From: Ornithinibacillus caprae
GTDB taxonomy: Bacteria; Bacillota; Bacilli; Bacillales; Amphibacillaceae
Reading direction: 5' to 3'
Assembly: GCF_009728145.1 (NCBI RefSeq)
Contig: NZ_WOCA01000002.1
Coordinates: 124,001-188,000, forward strand
DNA length: 64,000 bases
In this document: one piece after another, positions 17,801-26,293 of the stretch
How the letters are laid out: each line of letters starts with the position of its first letter
Position numbering within the stretch: the stretch's first letter is position 1
Position numbers and translations under genes: made by a program
The notes under the pieces: model-generated
Database searches by the model: none
Told to the model about the DNA's origin: nothing
Seen by the model: only the letters and a program-made list of their open reading frames with translations

Positions 17801-19579
17801 ATGACGTTAGAGATGATGTTTGTTCTGACTTTACTGATGACTATGTTTGCCATGCTGTTCTTTGAAGTTGCCCGGCCTGACATGGTTATTTTTTCTGTAT
17901 TGGTTATATTATTGTTGTCTGGCATCTTAACGGTTAATGAGGCATTAAGTGGTTTTTCCAATGAAGGGATGCTGACGGTCGCATTATTGTTCATCATTGC
18001 AGGAGCTATACAGAAGAGCGGGTTGATAGATAAATTGATAAAAAAATGGCTTCAGAATAGCCATACTCACACAGGGTCGCTGATGCGCATTCTTGTACCG
18101 ACATCTTTGTTTTCGGCTTTTCTAAACAATACGCCGATTGTTGTGACATTAACACCAATAATTAAGAAATGGTGCGAAGATCGAGGAATTGCTCCTTCCA
18201 AGTTTTTGATCCCATTATCATATGCCGCGATTTTGGGCGGGATGATAACAATCATGGGAACGTCTACAAACCTTGTCGTTCATGGCTTAATGCTTGAATT
18301 CGGAATGGAAGGTTTTTCATTATTCACATTTACTGTCGTTGGTATTCCGGTTGCACTCATCGGACTCATTTATTTATTTACAATCGGATATAAATTGCTA
18401 CCGGATAACAAAGGTTTTGACCAGCGGATTAAGGAAGATTCCAAAGAATATATTGCTGAAATAGTGGTGAAAAAAGATTTTGGTCATCTCGGCAGGCGTG
18501 TCGAGCAAGCCGGCCTGCGTGATTTGAGGGGTCTTTACCTGATTGAAATAATCCGCGGCGATGAACGGATTTCGCCGGTTAGGTCAACAACTGTTATCCA
18601 AAGTGGTGACCGACTTATTTTTGCTGGCTTGATTTCAACCATTGCTGACTTGCAGAAAATAAAAGGTCTGGAGCTGGAAACAGGAACGAACATAGAGCTT
18701 GATGATCTTAAGGATGGATCGATCAATTTAGTGGATGCAGTTGTTTCAGATCAATCTTCACTTTTATTTAAGTCAATTAAAAAGTCGAAGTTCCGCTCAC
18801 GGTATGATGCAGGTGTCATTGCAGTACATCGGAATAATGAGCGGATCAGGAGCAAGATCGGTGACATCGTTTTAAGGCCCGGGGATTCCTTGCTGCTTGT
18901 AGCGGGCGCTGACTTTGTCGCCAGATATCAGCAATCGAATGACTTTTTTGTTGTGTCGCCATTGGATACACCGGCTGCTTTGTATCAGAGTACTAAGAAA
19001 GGCTGGTTTTCTATTATCATACTACTCGTGATGATTGTAACGGTGACATTGGGGTGGCTCAACATGTTTAAAGCGATGGCACTGGCAGTTTTGTTATTGT
19101 TGACATCGAAAAGCATCACACCTCAGGAAGCTAAGGAATATGTTCATTTTAATGTATTGTTATTGATTGCCAGTTCGCTTGGAATTGGTACTGCCATGAG
19201 GAAAACGGGTCTTGCAGAGTGGATAGCTGCCGTCCTGTTGGATTTTGGCAAGCCATTAGGATTATTTGTCATTCTATTTATAATCTACATCTTAACAAAT
19301 CTGTTTACTGAGATTGTCACCAACAGTGGAGCAGCCGTCATAATGCTACCGATCGGGATTGAAATGGCGAATTCCCTTGCTGTCGAGCCGATGGGGATGG
19401 CTGTTCTAATTGCGATAGCTGCTTCGGCAAGTTTCACCACACCAATCGGTTACCAGACGAATATGATTGTGTATGGTCCCGGTGGCTACAAGTTTACGGA
19501 TTACGTGAAAGTTGGGCTTACGCTTAGCCTCTTAGTAATGTTGACATCAGTTTTTATTATTTATTATGTATGGTTTTAG
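17801..19579 (+). CDS. SLC13/SAC1-type permease with two TrkA-C domains, probable sulfate transporter
   Basis: 592 residues; ATG preceded by AAAAAGGGA. Two blocks of hydrophobic helices (about 1-205 and 395-592) bracket two soluble TrkA-C (RCK_C) domains at about 215-385, the architecture of SLC13-related anion permeases such as SAC1/SLT of algae and CysP-like bacterial proteins. The conserved loops FLNNTPIVVTLTPI and TNSGAAVIMLPI are present. The place between sat and cysC points to sulfate as substrate (inference from context). It ends 12 bases before cysC, so it is in the same operon. Confidence 0.88.
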   Translation: MTLEMMFVLTLLMTMFAMLFFEVARPDMVIFSVLVILLLSGILTVNEALSGFSNEGMLTVALLFIIAGAIQKSGLIDKLIKKWLQNSHTHTGSLMRILVPTSLFSAFLNNTPIVVTLTPIIKKWCEDRGIAPSKFLIPLSYAAILGGMITIMGTSTNLVVHGLMLEFGMEGFSLFTFTVVGIPVALIGLIYLFTIGYKLLPDNKGFDQRIKEDSKEYIAEIVVKKDFGHLGRRVEQAGLRDLRGLYLIEIIRGDERISPVRSTTVIQSGDRLIFAGLISTIADLQKIKGLELETGTNIELDDLKDGSINLVDAVVSDQSSLLFKSIKKSKFRSRYDAGVIAVHRNNERIRSKIGDIVLRPGDSLLLVAGADFVARYQQSNDFFVVSPLDTPAALYQSTKKGWFSIIILLVMIVTVTLGWLNMFKAMALAVLLLLTSKSITPQEAKEYVHFNVLLLIASSLGIGTAMRKTGLAEWIAAVLLDFGKPLGLFVILFIIYILTNLFTEIVTNSGAAVIMLPIGIEMANSLAVEPMGMAVLIAIAASASFTTPIGYQTNMIVYGPGGYKFTDYVKVGLTLSLLVMLTSVFIIYYVWF

Positions 19580-19591
19580 GGGGACACGTTT

Positions 19592-20200
19592 ATGGATAAA
19601 TCAGCAAATATTGAATGGCACCGTTCGAAAGTAACGAAAGAAGATCGAAGGCATTTGAATCATCATAATAGTTTCGTGGTGTGGTTCACTGGCCTGTCCG
19701 GTTCCGGCAAGTCGACTATTTCGGTGGAGGTGGAAAAGGAACTGCATAATATGGGTGTCCGGACGTATCGTTTGGATGGCGACAATATCCGCCACGGTCT
19801 GAATAAAGATCTTGGTTTCAGCCCGGAAAACAGGAAAGAAAATATCCGTCGTATCGGGGAAATATCCAAGTTGATGGTTGAGGCAGGATTGGTTACATTG
19901 TGCGCTTTCATTTCACCGTATCGAGAAGATCGTGATGAAATACGTAAATTGCTGAATGCTGGTGAATTTATCGAGGTGTTTGTAGATGCGAGCATAGGAA
20001 CGTGTGAATTACGGGATCCAAAAGGACTTTATAAAAAAGTACGCGACGGCGAGATTAAAGGGTTTACAGGGATTGATTCACCATATGAAGCACCGGTGGC
20101 CCCGGAAATCACGTTGGATACTGATATACAGAGCATTGAGGAATCGGTACAGACAATCGTGTCATATTTGAAAACGAAAGGATACCTGCAATATGAGTGA
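19592..20200 (+). CDS. cysC: adenylyl-sulfate kinase
   Basis: 202 residues, the usual length. The P-loop GLSGSGKST is near residue 34, followed by [18 protein letters not shown] (the APS-binding DGDN motif), ENIRRIGE and the lid segment [11 protein letters not shown]. It phosphorylates APS to PAPS in the cytoplasm. PAPS can feed assimilation or sulfotransferases; no PAPS reductase is visible in this window, whereas a sulfotransferase lies 4 kb on. An ATG for a broken downstream gene overlaps the cysC stop. Confidence 0.96.
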   Translation: MDKSANIEWHRSKVTKEDRRHLNHHNSFVVWFTGLSGSGKSTISVEVEKELHNMGVRTYRLDGDNIRHGLNKDLGFSPENRKENIRRIGEISKLMVEAGLVTLCAFISPYREDRDEIRKLLNAGEFIEVFVDASIGTCELRDPKGLYKKVRDGEIKGFTGIDSPYEAPVAPEITLDTDIQSIEESVQTIVSYLKTKGYLQYE

Positions 20201-20551
20201 TGTGAGCTTAAAGACAATGCTGGATACATCATTGGATGTCAGCCGGGAGATTTTGTACGTCTATGATTGGGGATTTTCGGTTGAGAAGAAAGAAGGCGAC
20301 TCACCTCTGACAGAATCTAACATGCGCTAGAAGCGTATTACTTCAGGCAGTTCAGTCTGGGAGCGTTTAGATTGGAAGATGCGTCACGTGTGAATTTGGC
20401 TGATGATAGGGCGCTGACTGTGCAAAATGTACGCCTACCGGTTACGGACCCGGGTGTCGCTGTCAATGTGGTTGTGAGTCGCACCCACATGTCGGGAGAA
20501 ACCGATGTATTTATTGAAGAATGGTTGATTTTTAGTCAAGCGGTGAATTAA
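20194..20551 (+). pseudogene. broken gene coupled to cysC, family unknown
   Basis: The ATG at 20194 overlaps the cysC stop. The frame reads [19 protein letters not shown] and DWGFSVEKKEGDS, then stops at 20328. Another frame carries FRQFSLGAFRLEDASRVN, then NVRLPVTDPGVAVNVVV and ends EEWLIFSQAVN-stop at 20551. Codon use is like cysC, so this was one gene of the operon, broken by at least one frameshift. I do not recognise the family. Confidence 0.55.
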
Positions 20552-20628
20552 TAGCTATATTTACAGGGCAGGTGATTTGTCCTTTTTAACCAGAAAGTAT
20601 ATAATTTTGGCTCTATAAAGCTCTTTGC

Positions 20629-20860
20629 CAGCAAGAGCTACGTCCAGCTACAGCGCCCATCACCTAGCGCCCTTCCGGACTCTTCTTACGATAAAGAAGA
20701 CTTGCCGATTGGTGAAACCAGAGGCTTAGTCGCACTTATACCCTTGTGGTGAAAGTCAACATCAATTCGCTTTGCTCATTGTGTTTTCTTTATCTCATAT
20801 GACTCCGTCCGGGTCATACGGTGGTAAGCAGGGCGCTTGCGCTTTTGTTTTGGTAGGTGC
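20629..20860. repeat. dispersed intergenic repeat of the Bacillaceae type
   Basis: A 230-base non-coding block, clearly richer in G+C than its surroundings, with complementary ends (AGCGCCC near 20653 and GGGCGCTTGCGC near 20840) and an inner hairpin TGACTCCGTCCGGGTCA. I recall closely similar blocks between genes in many Bacillaceae genomes; that it is repeated in this genome is inferred, since only one copy lies in the window. Confidence 0.5.
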
Positions 20861-21386
20861 CCCCTAAATAAACCACTCCACCTTTAAGCACCGACTATCA
20901 AGTAAATATTATATAGTCCATAACTATAAAAAGAAACCTGGATAATATAGGACAGGTTAAACTTTGTATAGAAAAAGTTGATCCTTTTCGGCATCATTAC
21001 AATGGAGATTCAATGTAAATGACGGCAAATTCTCGTTCCGGCTGGTCGTCCATTAATATCGATACTCCCTCGGATATTTTACGACGATACGGGTGCACAT
21101 TATGATTAAAGGATTATATTCTCTTATAAGACGGTTTCCTTATGACATTTTGGACTCACAGCAAATGCCTCTTTTGCCTTTACTTAAACGTGTATCATGT
21201 ACAATCTATTATTTTTTTCATAAATTGAGGTATAACCAATTCGAACTTATTAAAAACGGTTATCTAACAGGTATAAACGAACCAATTTTAGTAGAATTCC
21301 TGAACTACAAGTCATCAACCGTGTTCGAATGCGTCTATTAATGATTATAAAGAATGGGCATTAACACTAGAGGGAGTTGTTTAAAT
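20861..21386. other. intergenic region with small remnants
   Basis: On the minus strand 21098-20997 reads KISEGVSILMDDQPERE and ends YIESPL-stop, a plausible C-terminal remnant of a lost gene. On the plus strand a frame of 82 codons (21093-21341) has no ribosome binding site and no motif; I do not annotate it as a gene. The promoter of the following dehydratase gene should lie in the last 150 bases but I cannot assign boxes. Confidence 0.4.
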
Positions 21387-22394
21387 GTGTTTAAAAATAC
21401 CACAATATTGATTACTGGAGGGACAGGGTCCTGGGGACATGAACTCGTCAAAAAGCTGCTTTTATCTCAACCAAAGGAAATTAGAATCTTTTCACGCAAT
21501 GAATTTGCTCAGGTGAAGATGAAAAGAAAGTTTTCAGATAATCCTTGTTTAAAATTTCTGATTGGTGACGTAAGAGATTTTGAAGCAGTGAACGAAGCTG
21601 CAAAAAATGTCGATTATATATTTCACCTTTCGGCACTCAAACACGTACCAATATGTGAAGACCAGCCTTTAGAAGCGTTAAAAACCAATGTACATGGTAC
21701 GGAGAATGTTATCAAAGCAAGTTTAAATCAAATGGTTAAAAAAGTCATTGATGTTTCAACAGATAAAGCTGTTGAACCAATCAATTTCTATGGACTTACG
21801 AAAGCGATTGGTGAAAAGCTAATCATTCAGGCTAATCAATTAAGCAATCATACACGTTTTCTCTGTATCCGCGGTGGAAATGTGATAGGAACAAATGGAA
21901 GTGTGATCCCTTTTTTTAAAGAACAGATTGCATGCAATCATACAGTTCCCCTTACATCCAGGGAAATGACACGCTTCTTTCTGACTGTTTCTCAAGCCAT
22001 TGATTTACTGCTACACGCATCCGAACAAGCAATTGGCGGCGAAACATTTGTTATGAAAATGAAAGCATGCGAGATTGTCGATTTGATTGGTGTTCTAGAA
22101 AGACATTTTGCAGCAAAAGATATTGTTATAAATGAGACTGGGATACGTCCAGGTGAGAAACTCCACGAGGTTTTAATATCAAATGCCGAATCGCGGAACA
22201 CTTATAAATTTGATGAAAATTATTATGTCATTTTACCTGACAATGCTTCAGAGGATTTGAAGAAAAAATATACAAATTTACCAAAGGTCTCCTTCACCCG
22301 ATATCAATCCAATGATGAATTAATGTCTTCAGGAGAAATTGAAGACATTCTAATGAAAGCAAATATCCTCACGTCAAGCTCTTTTTCAACGTAA
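21387..22394 (+). CDS. UDP-N-acetylglucosamine 4,6-dehydratase-like enzyme (CapE/PseB/FlaA1 type)
   Basis: 335 residues from a GTG at 21387, ten bases after AGAGGGAG; this gives the family's normal beginning MFKNTTILITGGTGSWG. The NAD(P)-binding loop is GGTGSWG, STDKA and YGLTK give the catalytic D-K and Y-K pairs of the extended SDR dehydratases, and IRGGNVIGTNGSVIPFF is the typical core. These enzymes remove water from UDP-GlcNAc to make 4-keto-6-deoxy sugars for surface glycans. A CapF homologue, the next enzyme of the UDP-FucNAc route, lies at 25025. No CapG-type epimerase is in the window. The gene stands alone on the plus strand. Confidence 0.85.
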   Translation: MFKNTTILITGGTGSWGHELVKKLLLSQPKEIRIFSRNEFAQVKMKRKFSDNPCLKFLIGDVRDFEAVNEAAKNVDYIFHLSALKHVPICEDQPLEALKTNVHGTENVIKASLNQMVKKVIDVSTDKAVEPINFYGLTKAIGEKLIIQANQLSNHTRFLCIRGGNVIGTNGSVIPFFKEQIACNHTVPLTSREMTRFFLTVSQAIDLLLHASEQAIGGETFVMKMKACEIVDLIGVLERHFAAKDIVINETGIRPGEKLHEVLISNAESRNTYKFDENYYVILPDNASEDLKKKYTNLPKVSFTRYQSNDELMSSGEIEDILMKANILTSSSFST

Positions 22395-22548
22395 CAATAG
22401 AGGTGTGACTCAAAAGGTAGTCAAAATATCTCCAAATAGTCCTTATCATTATAATTGTGGTAAGGGATTTTAAAAAGATAAGAAGTATAAAAATTTAACT
22501 CTACCATGGGACTTGTGCCTGTGGTGTTTTTATTATAAGGAGAAAAAT

Positions 22549-22944
22549 ATCCTCAAACGAATCTTTTTTAATGAACATGAACATTGGCCAGCATTTAAAA
22601 GAAAATATGGAGATCGAATCCGTCCCATTGTCATCAAAGAGGTTGAGAAATTTCTTGATTGTGGAAATACCCAAAATGGATTCAAGCTCTTTGAATGTGA
22701 ATGTTGCTGTGATGTCCGGAACGTTCTTTTGTAAGGGGGGTTTTTGTACCACCTGTTCTGGTGGTGAAAGTGAAGAATGAAGCCTTATTCTCACGGAGGA
22801 TGTATTGCAGGTAAACCGTCGTCATGATCCACTTGTGTGTCCACATTGCGACAATTATTATGAGTACAAGGGAGAAGTCTGTCTTGAGGATGGTAAATTG
22901 AAAATCAAAATAGCTTTATCAAAGGAAGCAAGAAGGAGAGGGTG
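22549..22944 (+). pseudogene. relic of an IS91-family transposase
   Basis: The first part reads ILKRIFFNEHEHWPAFKRKY, then VIKEVEKFLDCGNTQNGFKL and a Cys-rich zinc segment, with a frame change near 22731 leading to FCKGGFCTTCSGG. This is the N-terminal zinc-binding domain of IS91-type transposases. It jumps straight to a C-terminal piece (HDPLVCPHCDNYYEYKGE.. ending ALSKEARRRG-stop), so the catalytic Y-rich core is deleted. Confidence 0.75.
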
Positions 22945-23008
22945 ATTTACTATCACGCGGAGCAACAAACGAGGCAAAAAAGGAAAGAAAAAGAAAGGAA
23001 CCGAGCAC

Positions 23009-23224
23009 TTGCGTTCTAAGAAGACGAATGTCATTTTGCATTGTTTAACGTGTCATAAGGAAGAGAAAATTCCTTATAACGTAGTTAAAGATTTCGATCT
23101 GATGGATGGAGGAAATCCTAGTACCCCACCAAGATCCACGGGTGAACAATGTGGAGGAGAGATGTATCCACAGTACTATAAAGGAATACATGGCCACGAA
23201 CATAAACTATCGGATATTCTCTAG
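23009..23224 (+). CDS. small Cys-containing ORF associated with the IS91 relic
   Basis: About 71 codons from TTG 23009; the frame is open back to 22945 with a very Lys-rich start and no clear ribosome binding site. It contains LHCLTCHKEEKIPY and later GEQCGGEMYPQYYKG, so a C-x2-C pair and one further Cys, perhaps a zinc ribbon that has lost a ligand. It follows the IS91 transposase relic closely and ends before a terminator, so it probably belongs to the element. Function unknown; may be dead. Confidence 0.45.
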   Translation: MRSKKTNVILHCLTCHKEEKIPYNVVKDFDLMDGGNPSTPPRSTGEQCGGEMYPQYYKGIHGHEHKLSDIL

Positions 23225-23239
23225 ACTCAATAGACAGAA

Positions 23240-23270
23240 AAGGACCGGGCAGTTTTTGCCCGGTTTTTCT
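23240..23270. terminator. bidirectional terminator between convergent genes
   Basis: ACCGGGCA and TGCCCGGT with a 5-base loop, followed by TTTTTCTT on the plus strand. It separates the IS91 relic from the CgeB-like gene. Confidence 0.8.
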
Positions 23271-23281
23271 TATATCCCCTT

Positions 23282-24208
23282 CTATAAAACGCTTTTTATC
23301 TGCCGGACTAATTGTCTTGCCCGATGAGCGGTTGAATGATGATTATGAACTAAGCGGTGCCCCTTTTCAGTGATTCTTTCCCGCTCTTGAGTATTGTTTA
23401 AATAGTATTCAGCCCTTTCTGAAAAGTTTTCCTCGTTTATATCTACAAAATGCTCGCCTGGTATTAAGCCAACCTCCTTAAGTTCCGGTAAATCAGGAGC
23501 CATTAGTAATGTGCGACATGCAGGGACTTCAAAATATTTGAATGTCACAACTTGACGAACAGAACCGCATGCAAAAAAAAGTTTTGCCTTATTAATAGTC
23601 CTGGCATAGTTTTCACCGATCAATGACTTTTCTGCCTGTTTCGTTGTAAAATCCCGCCATCCCGGATGAGGACGATTATAAAACCCGGGGGTATCTTTAT
23701 AATGCTGTAATATTTTTTCTCTTAATGGATAGATTTGCGGAAGCGAGACCTCTCCCAGCATCATCAAATTGATCGTTTTCTCATCACCGTAATCTTTAAA
23801 GATGGAGGTATTGGCAAATTGAGGAAGGAAGAAAACCTGATTATGCCTCTGACCGGGATAATAGTTGTAAAAATTATGCCGACATATTACAAAGAATATT
23901 CTAATATTGTTATTCAAAATATACCTTCTTCGCTGTTCCACAAACCGGTGTGCGTCGTTTACCATCAGTCCCACAGGTATGTCGATATCGGCTAAGCCGG
24001 TAACGATAGGTGCAAATGTTTTCTTTATATCATTTACTAGTAAGATGAAATCGGGCTTATAGGGAAACTTCCTTAATATCTTGCTAATATGGCCCGATTT
24101 TCGATAAACCATCAGGTGCGTTATTTCCGCTAATTCCTTCTCCAATACATCATAGTTATTATTTGTAAAAGTAGATGTATCTGCTGCAATAAGCAGTAAC
24201 TTCAGAAT
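23282..24208 (-). CDS. CgeB-like glycosyltransferase, probable spore maturation protein
   Basis: About 308 residues. The protein pattern requires a start at 24208 (LKLLLIAADTSTF.. is the normal first strand), but the codon there is ATT, not ATG. GGAAGGAG lies ten bases upstream, so initiation at ATT or at the following CTG is likely; the first TTG at 24145 has no site. The C-terminal half (PGFYNRPHPGWRDF, then GSVRQVVTFKYFEVPACRTL and LIPGEHFVDIN) is the Glyco_trans_1_2 / CgeB domain. In B. subtilis CgeB is made late in the mother cell and affects the spore surface. It follows the sulfotransferase in the same direction, behind a hairpin at 24234-24263. Confidence 0.78.
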   Translation of the reverse strand: MLKLLLIAADTSTFTNNNYDVLEKELAEITHLMVYRKSGHISKILRKFPYKPDFILLVNDIKKTFAPIVTGLADIDIPVGLMVNDAHRFVEQRRRYILNNNIRIFFVICRHNFYNYYPGQRHNQVFFLPQFANTSIFKDYGDEKTINLMMLGEVSLPQIYPLREKILQHYKDTPGFYNRPHPGWRDFTTKQAEKSLIGENYARTINKAKLFFACGSVRQVVTFKYFEVPACRTLLMAPDLPELKEVGLIPGEHFVDINEENFSERAEYYLNNTQERERITEKGHRLVHNHHSTAHRARQLVRQIKSVL

Positions 24209-24233
24209 TGCTTATTCACTCCTTCCAGGAAGT

Positions 24234-24263
24234 TAAAAACGCCTTCTGATATTGAAAGGCGCT
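24234..24263 (-). terminator. hairpin between sulfotransferase and cgeB-like gene
   Basis: On the minus strand GCGCCTTTC pairs with GAAGGCGT and runs into TTTTTAAC. There is no room for a promoter before the next ribosome binding site, so it would act as a partial terminator inside the operon. Confidence 0.6.
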
Positions 24264-24270
24264 TACTTTA

Positions 24271-25020
24271 CTAAGTTGAAATTTCGTATCCTAATCTTGT
24301 TAATGCTGTGTGAAACTTTTGGTTGATCTGCTTCTGCTGATTTTGATTTAAAACAGATTTCCATTTATTCGCCTTGCCTTCTCTCACAAAAGGCATTTTA
24401 GGATTAACAAACGGTGAGTTGCCGTTAAGATGGATACTTTGTTTCTTCTCCAATGCTTTCATATTATCAAAAGATGCCCAATCAACGGCTTCGTTGATTT
24501 CCTCTTCGGTTCTGTCCAAGTTTAAGAATTTTATAATCCTGTGCGCATTTTTAGAAGTGTTTACAAGAAGATCCTCATATTTAATAAGCAGAAAACCCTT
24601 TTTAACCTTATCTCGATTGTCAAGCCAGCTTTCCACATTCTTATCCCATGGACCAGCAGGACCGATAGATCCTTCCATAAATGCATCGAAGAAATCATCA
24701 AAATTCCGTGGATCAGCGTAATACTTCCGATTATGATGATGATAAGAAATAACGATATCTCTGGGATCTCTTACCAGATAAATAACCTTTGGATATGTTG
24801 GATCATAGCCTTCATGGCTCCATACAAGATGTGGAGAGGGTAGGCCTTTTATCGGCTCGGTGGCAACGTTTTGAATCATTTTCCCTTTTGTCGACCAATC
24901 TATTTTAGTCTTATACAATAGGGTGGCAACAAGAAATAACAGGAAATTATTTCCTGATTTAGGGTAGGAAACCAAACAAATATCATCTTCCTGAACTATA
25001 TAATTCTGATTCTCTGACAT
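24271..25020 (-). CDS. PAPS-dependent sulfotransferase
   Basis: 249 residues from the ATG at 25020, after AAAGGATGA; four bases separate it from the capF stop. The 5'-phosphosulfate loop reads SYPKSGNNFLL (Lys near 21), and the 3'-phosphate motif YLVRDPRDIVISYHHH (Arg near 84, Ser near 92). The C-terminal FVREGKANKWKSVLN gives the RKGxxGDWK-like element. This is the full set of the Sulfotransfer_1 family; there is no signal peptide, so it is cytosolic. It moves sulfate from PAPS to an acceptor hydroxyl or amine. Such enzymes are uncommon in Bacillaceae. Neighbours (capF, cgeB-like, GT61, GT2) suggest a glycan or sugar-nucleotide acceptor, and the sat-cysC unit would supply PAPS. Confidence 0.9.
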   Translation of the reverse strand: MSENQNYIVQEDDICLVSYPKSGNNFLLFLVATLLYKTKIDWSTKGKMIQNVATEPIKGLPSPHLVWSHEGYDPTYPKVIYLVRDPRDIVISYHHHNRKYYADPRNFDDFFDAFMEGSIGPAGPWDKNVESWLDNRDKVKKGFLLIKYEDLLVNTSKNAHRIIKFLNLDRTEEEINEAVDWASFDNMKALEKKQSIHLNGNSPFVNPKMPFVREGKANKWKSVLNQNQQKQINQKFHTALTRLGYEIST

Positions 25021-25024
25021 AAAA

Positions 25025-26167
25025 TCATCCTTTCTTTTGATCATTTTCCCTATTATGGACCTCCAAGTAATAGGTATCTGGATTATCCGGATTAAAAAGC
25101 TCATTAGCCCAGAACAGAACAATTATTTCATCATATGTTATATTTTCAATCGAATGAGTATACCCTGGGGGAATATCCACAACTTGAATGTTTTGGTCTG
25201 AAACAATGTAAGTGATTACATCATCTGAATCGATGTTTCTTAATTTAATGCTTGCTTTTCCTTTAATAACACAAAACTTTTCCACCTTTGTATGGTGATA
25301 ATGATTTCCCCTTATGACTCCTTTTCGTGATGTTGACATAAATATTTGACCAGCTTGGTGCGATTTGATTAATTCAACCAGACTACCCCTTTCATCTTCA
25401 TACGCAGGCAAATTATATGAGAAGTTGTTCGTGTCTAAATAGGATAAATAGGTGGTGTATAAATACTTAGTAAGCTTTTCGGACAAGTCTGGTATAATCA
25501 ACGACTCTCTCATATCCCTTATTTTATAAAGGGTATGAGCTAGTTCACCTACCGTAATATGAAAAGTTTGTTTGGTATGATAATAAAATGTTTCTTCTGA
25601 TTTTTCTTGGTGCAGACATTCCAAAAAGCTATCCACTACATCGTCTATATATACAAGCTCAAGCACTTTGTCGGGATCATGGATATCTATATCGTTGCCA
25701 TGCGTAATTTCATGACAAAACGTAGCAACAACTGAATTATAATGAGGCTTACACCACTTGCCAAAGACACCCGGAAGCCGGTAGATTTTTACATCTGCAC
25801 CAGTGTCTTTACCAAAATTTTTCAATACTTCTTCAGCGTCCTTTTTACTTAAACCATAAGGTGTATTTAACTCTGCTTGCGCTGAAGATGAAAAAACGAT
25901 TGTTGGAGTCTTTTGCTGGTCACTTAAATAGTTGACAATAGACTGAGTAAGCCCTTTATTAACTCTTGCAAATTCTTCGTTATGCTTAGGTCGGTTTACC
26001 CCCGCCAGATGATAGACTACATCCGCATTACTTAAATGCTGATAGAGCTGTGACAGGTCATCTCCGCGATAATATTGATTGACGATAATACCCTTTTTTC
26101 TATGCAATCTATCAACTAGATTTTTACCAATAAATCCCCCTGCACCGGTTACCAATACATTAATCAT
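25025..26167 (-). CDS. capF: CapF-type UDP-sugar 4-reductase with C-terminal cupin
   Basis: 380 residues; ATG after AAAGGAGTG. The N-terminal short-chain dehydrogenase domain (1-250) has GAGGFIGK at residue 8 and Y104-x3-K108 (YGLSK). The C-terminal cupin domain (about 260-370) has RGNHYHHTKVEKFCVIKG, giving the metal-binding His/Glu set. This two-domain build is specific to CapF/WbjC, which in Staphylococcus aureus epimerises (cupin) and reduces (SDR) the CapE product on the way to UDP-L-FucNAc. It is the first gene of the operon capF - sulfotransferase - cgeB-like. A CapE-like gene lies at 21387 on the other strand. Confidence 0.92.
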   Translation of the reverse strand: MINVLVTGAGGFIGKNLVDRLHRKKGIIVNQYYRGDDLSQLYQHLSNADVVYHLAGVNRPKHNEEFARVNKGLTQSIVNYLSDQQKTPTIVFSSSAQAELNTPYGLSKKDAEEVLKNFGKDTGADVKIYRLPGVFGKWCKPHYNSVVATFCHEITHGNDIDIHDPDKVLELVYIDDVVDSFLECLHQEKSEETFYYHTKQTFHITVGELAHTLYKIRDMRESLIIPDLSEKLTKYLYTTYLSYLDTNNFSYNLPAYEDERGSLVELIKSHQAGQIFMSTSRKGVIRGNHYHHTKVEKFCVIKGKASIKLRNIDSDDVITYIVSDQNIQVVDIPPGYTHSIENITYDEIIVLFWANELFNPDNPDTYYLEVHNRENDQKKG

Positions 26168-26223
26168 TTCATGTCACTCCTTTCCGTTTACAGTTAAAAT
26201 CCTAACACTATTGAGGATTCTTC

Positions 26224-26236
26224 TACATATTATGTA
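26224..26236. promoter_or_regulatory. palindromic divergent promoter element, mother-cell sigma type
   Basis: TACATATTATGTA is a perfect 13-base palindrome midway between capF and the GT61 gene. Each strand contains CATAnnnT (CATATTAT and CATAATAT), the -10 consensus of sigma E/K promoters. The -35 boxes are not convincing. A shared sporulation promoter is an inference. Confidence 0.4.
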
Positions 26237-26293
26237 ATACTCCAAAAGATGTGTAAAAATAGGGCAGGTTAACCATAGGAAAGGAGATTAGGT

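Noticed and set aside
21093-21341. 82-codon plus-strand frame ahead of the CapE-like gene
   Set aside because: No ribosome binding site, no motif, and ordinary AT-rich composition; a chance frame cannot be excluded.
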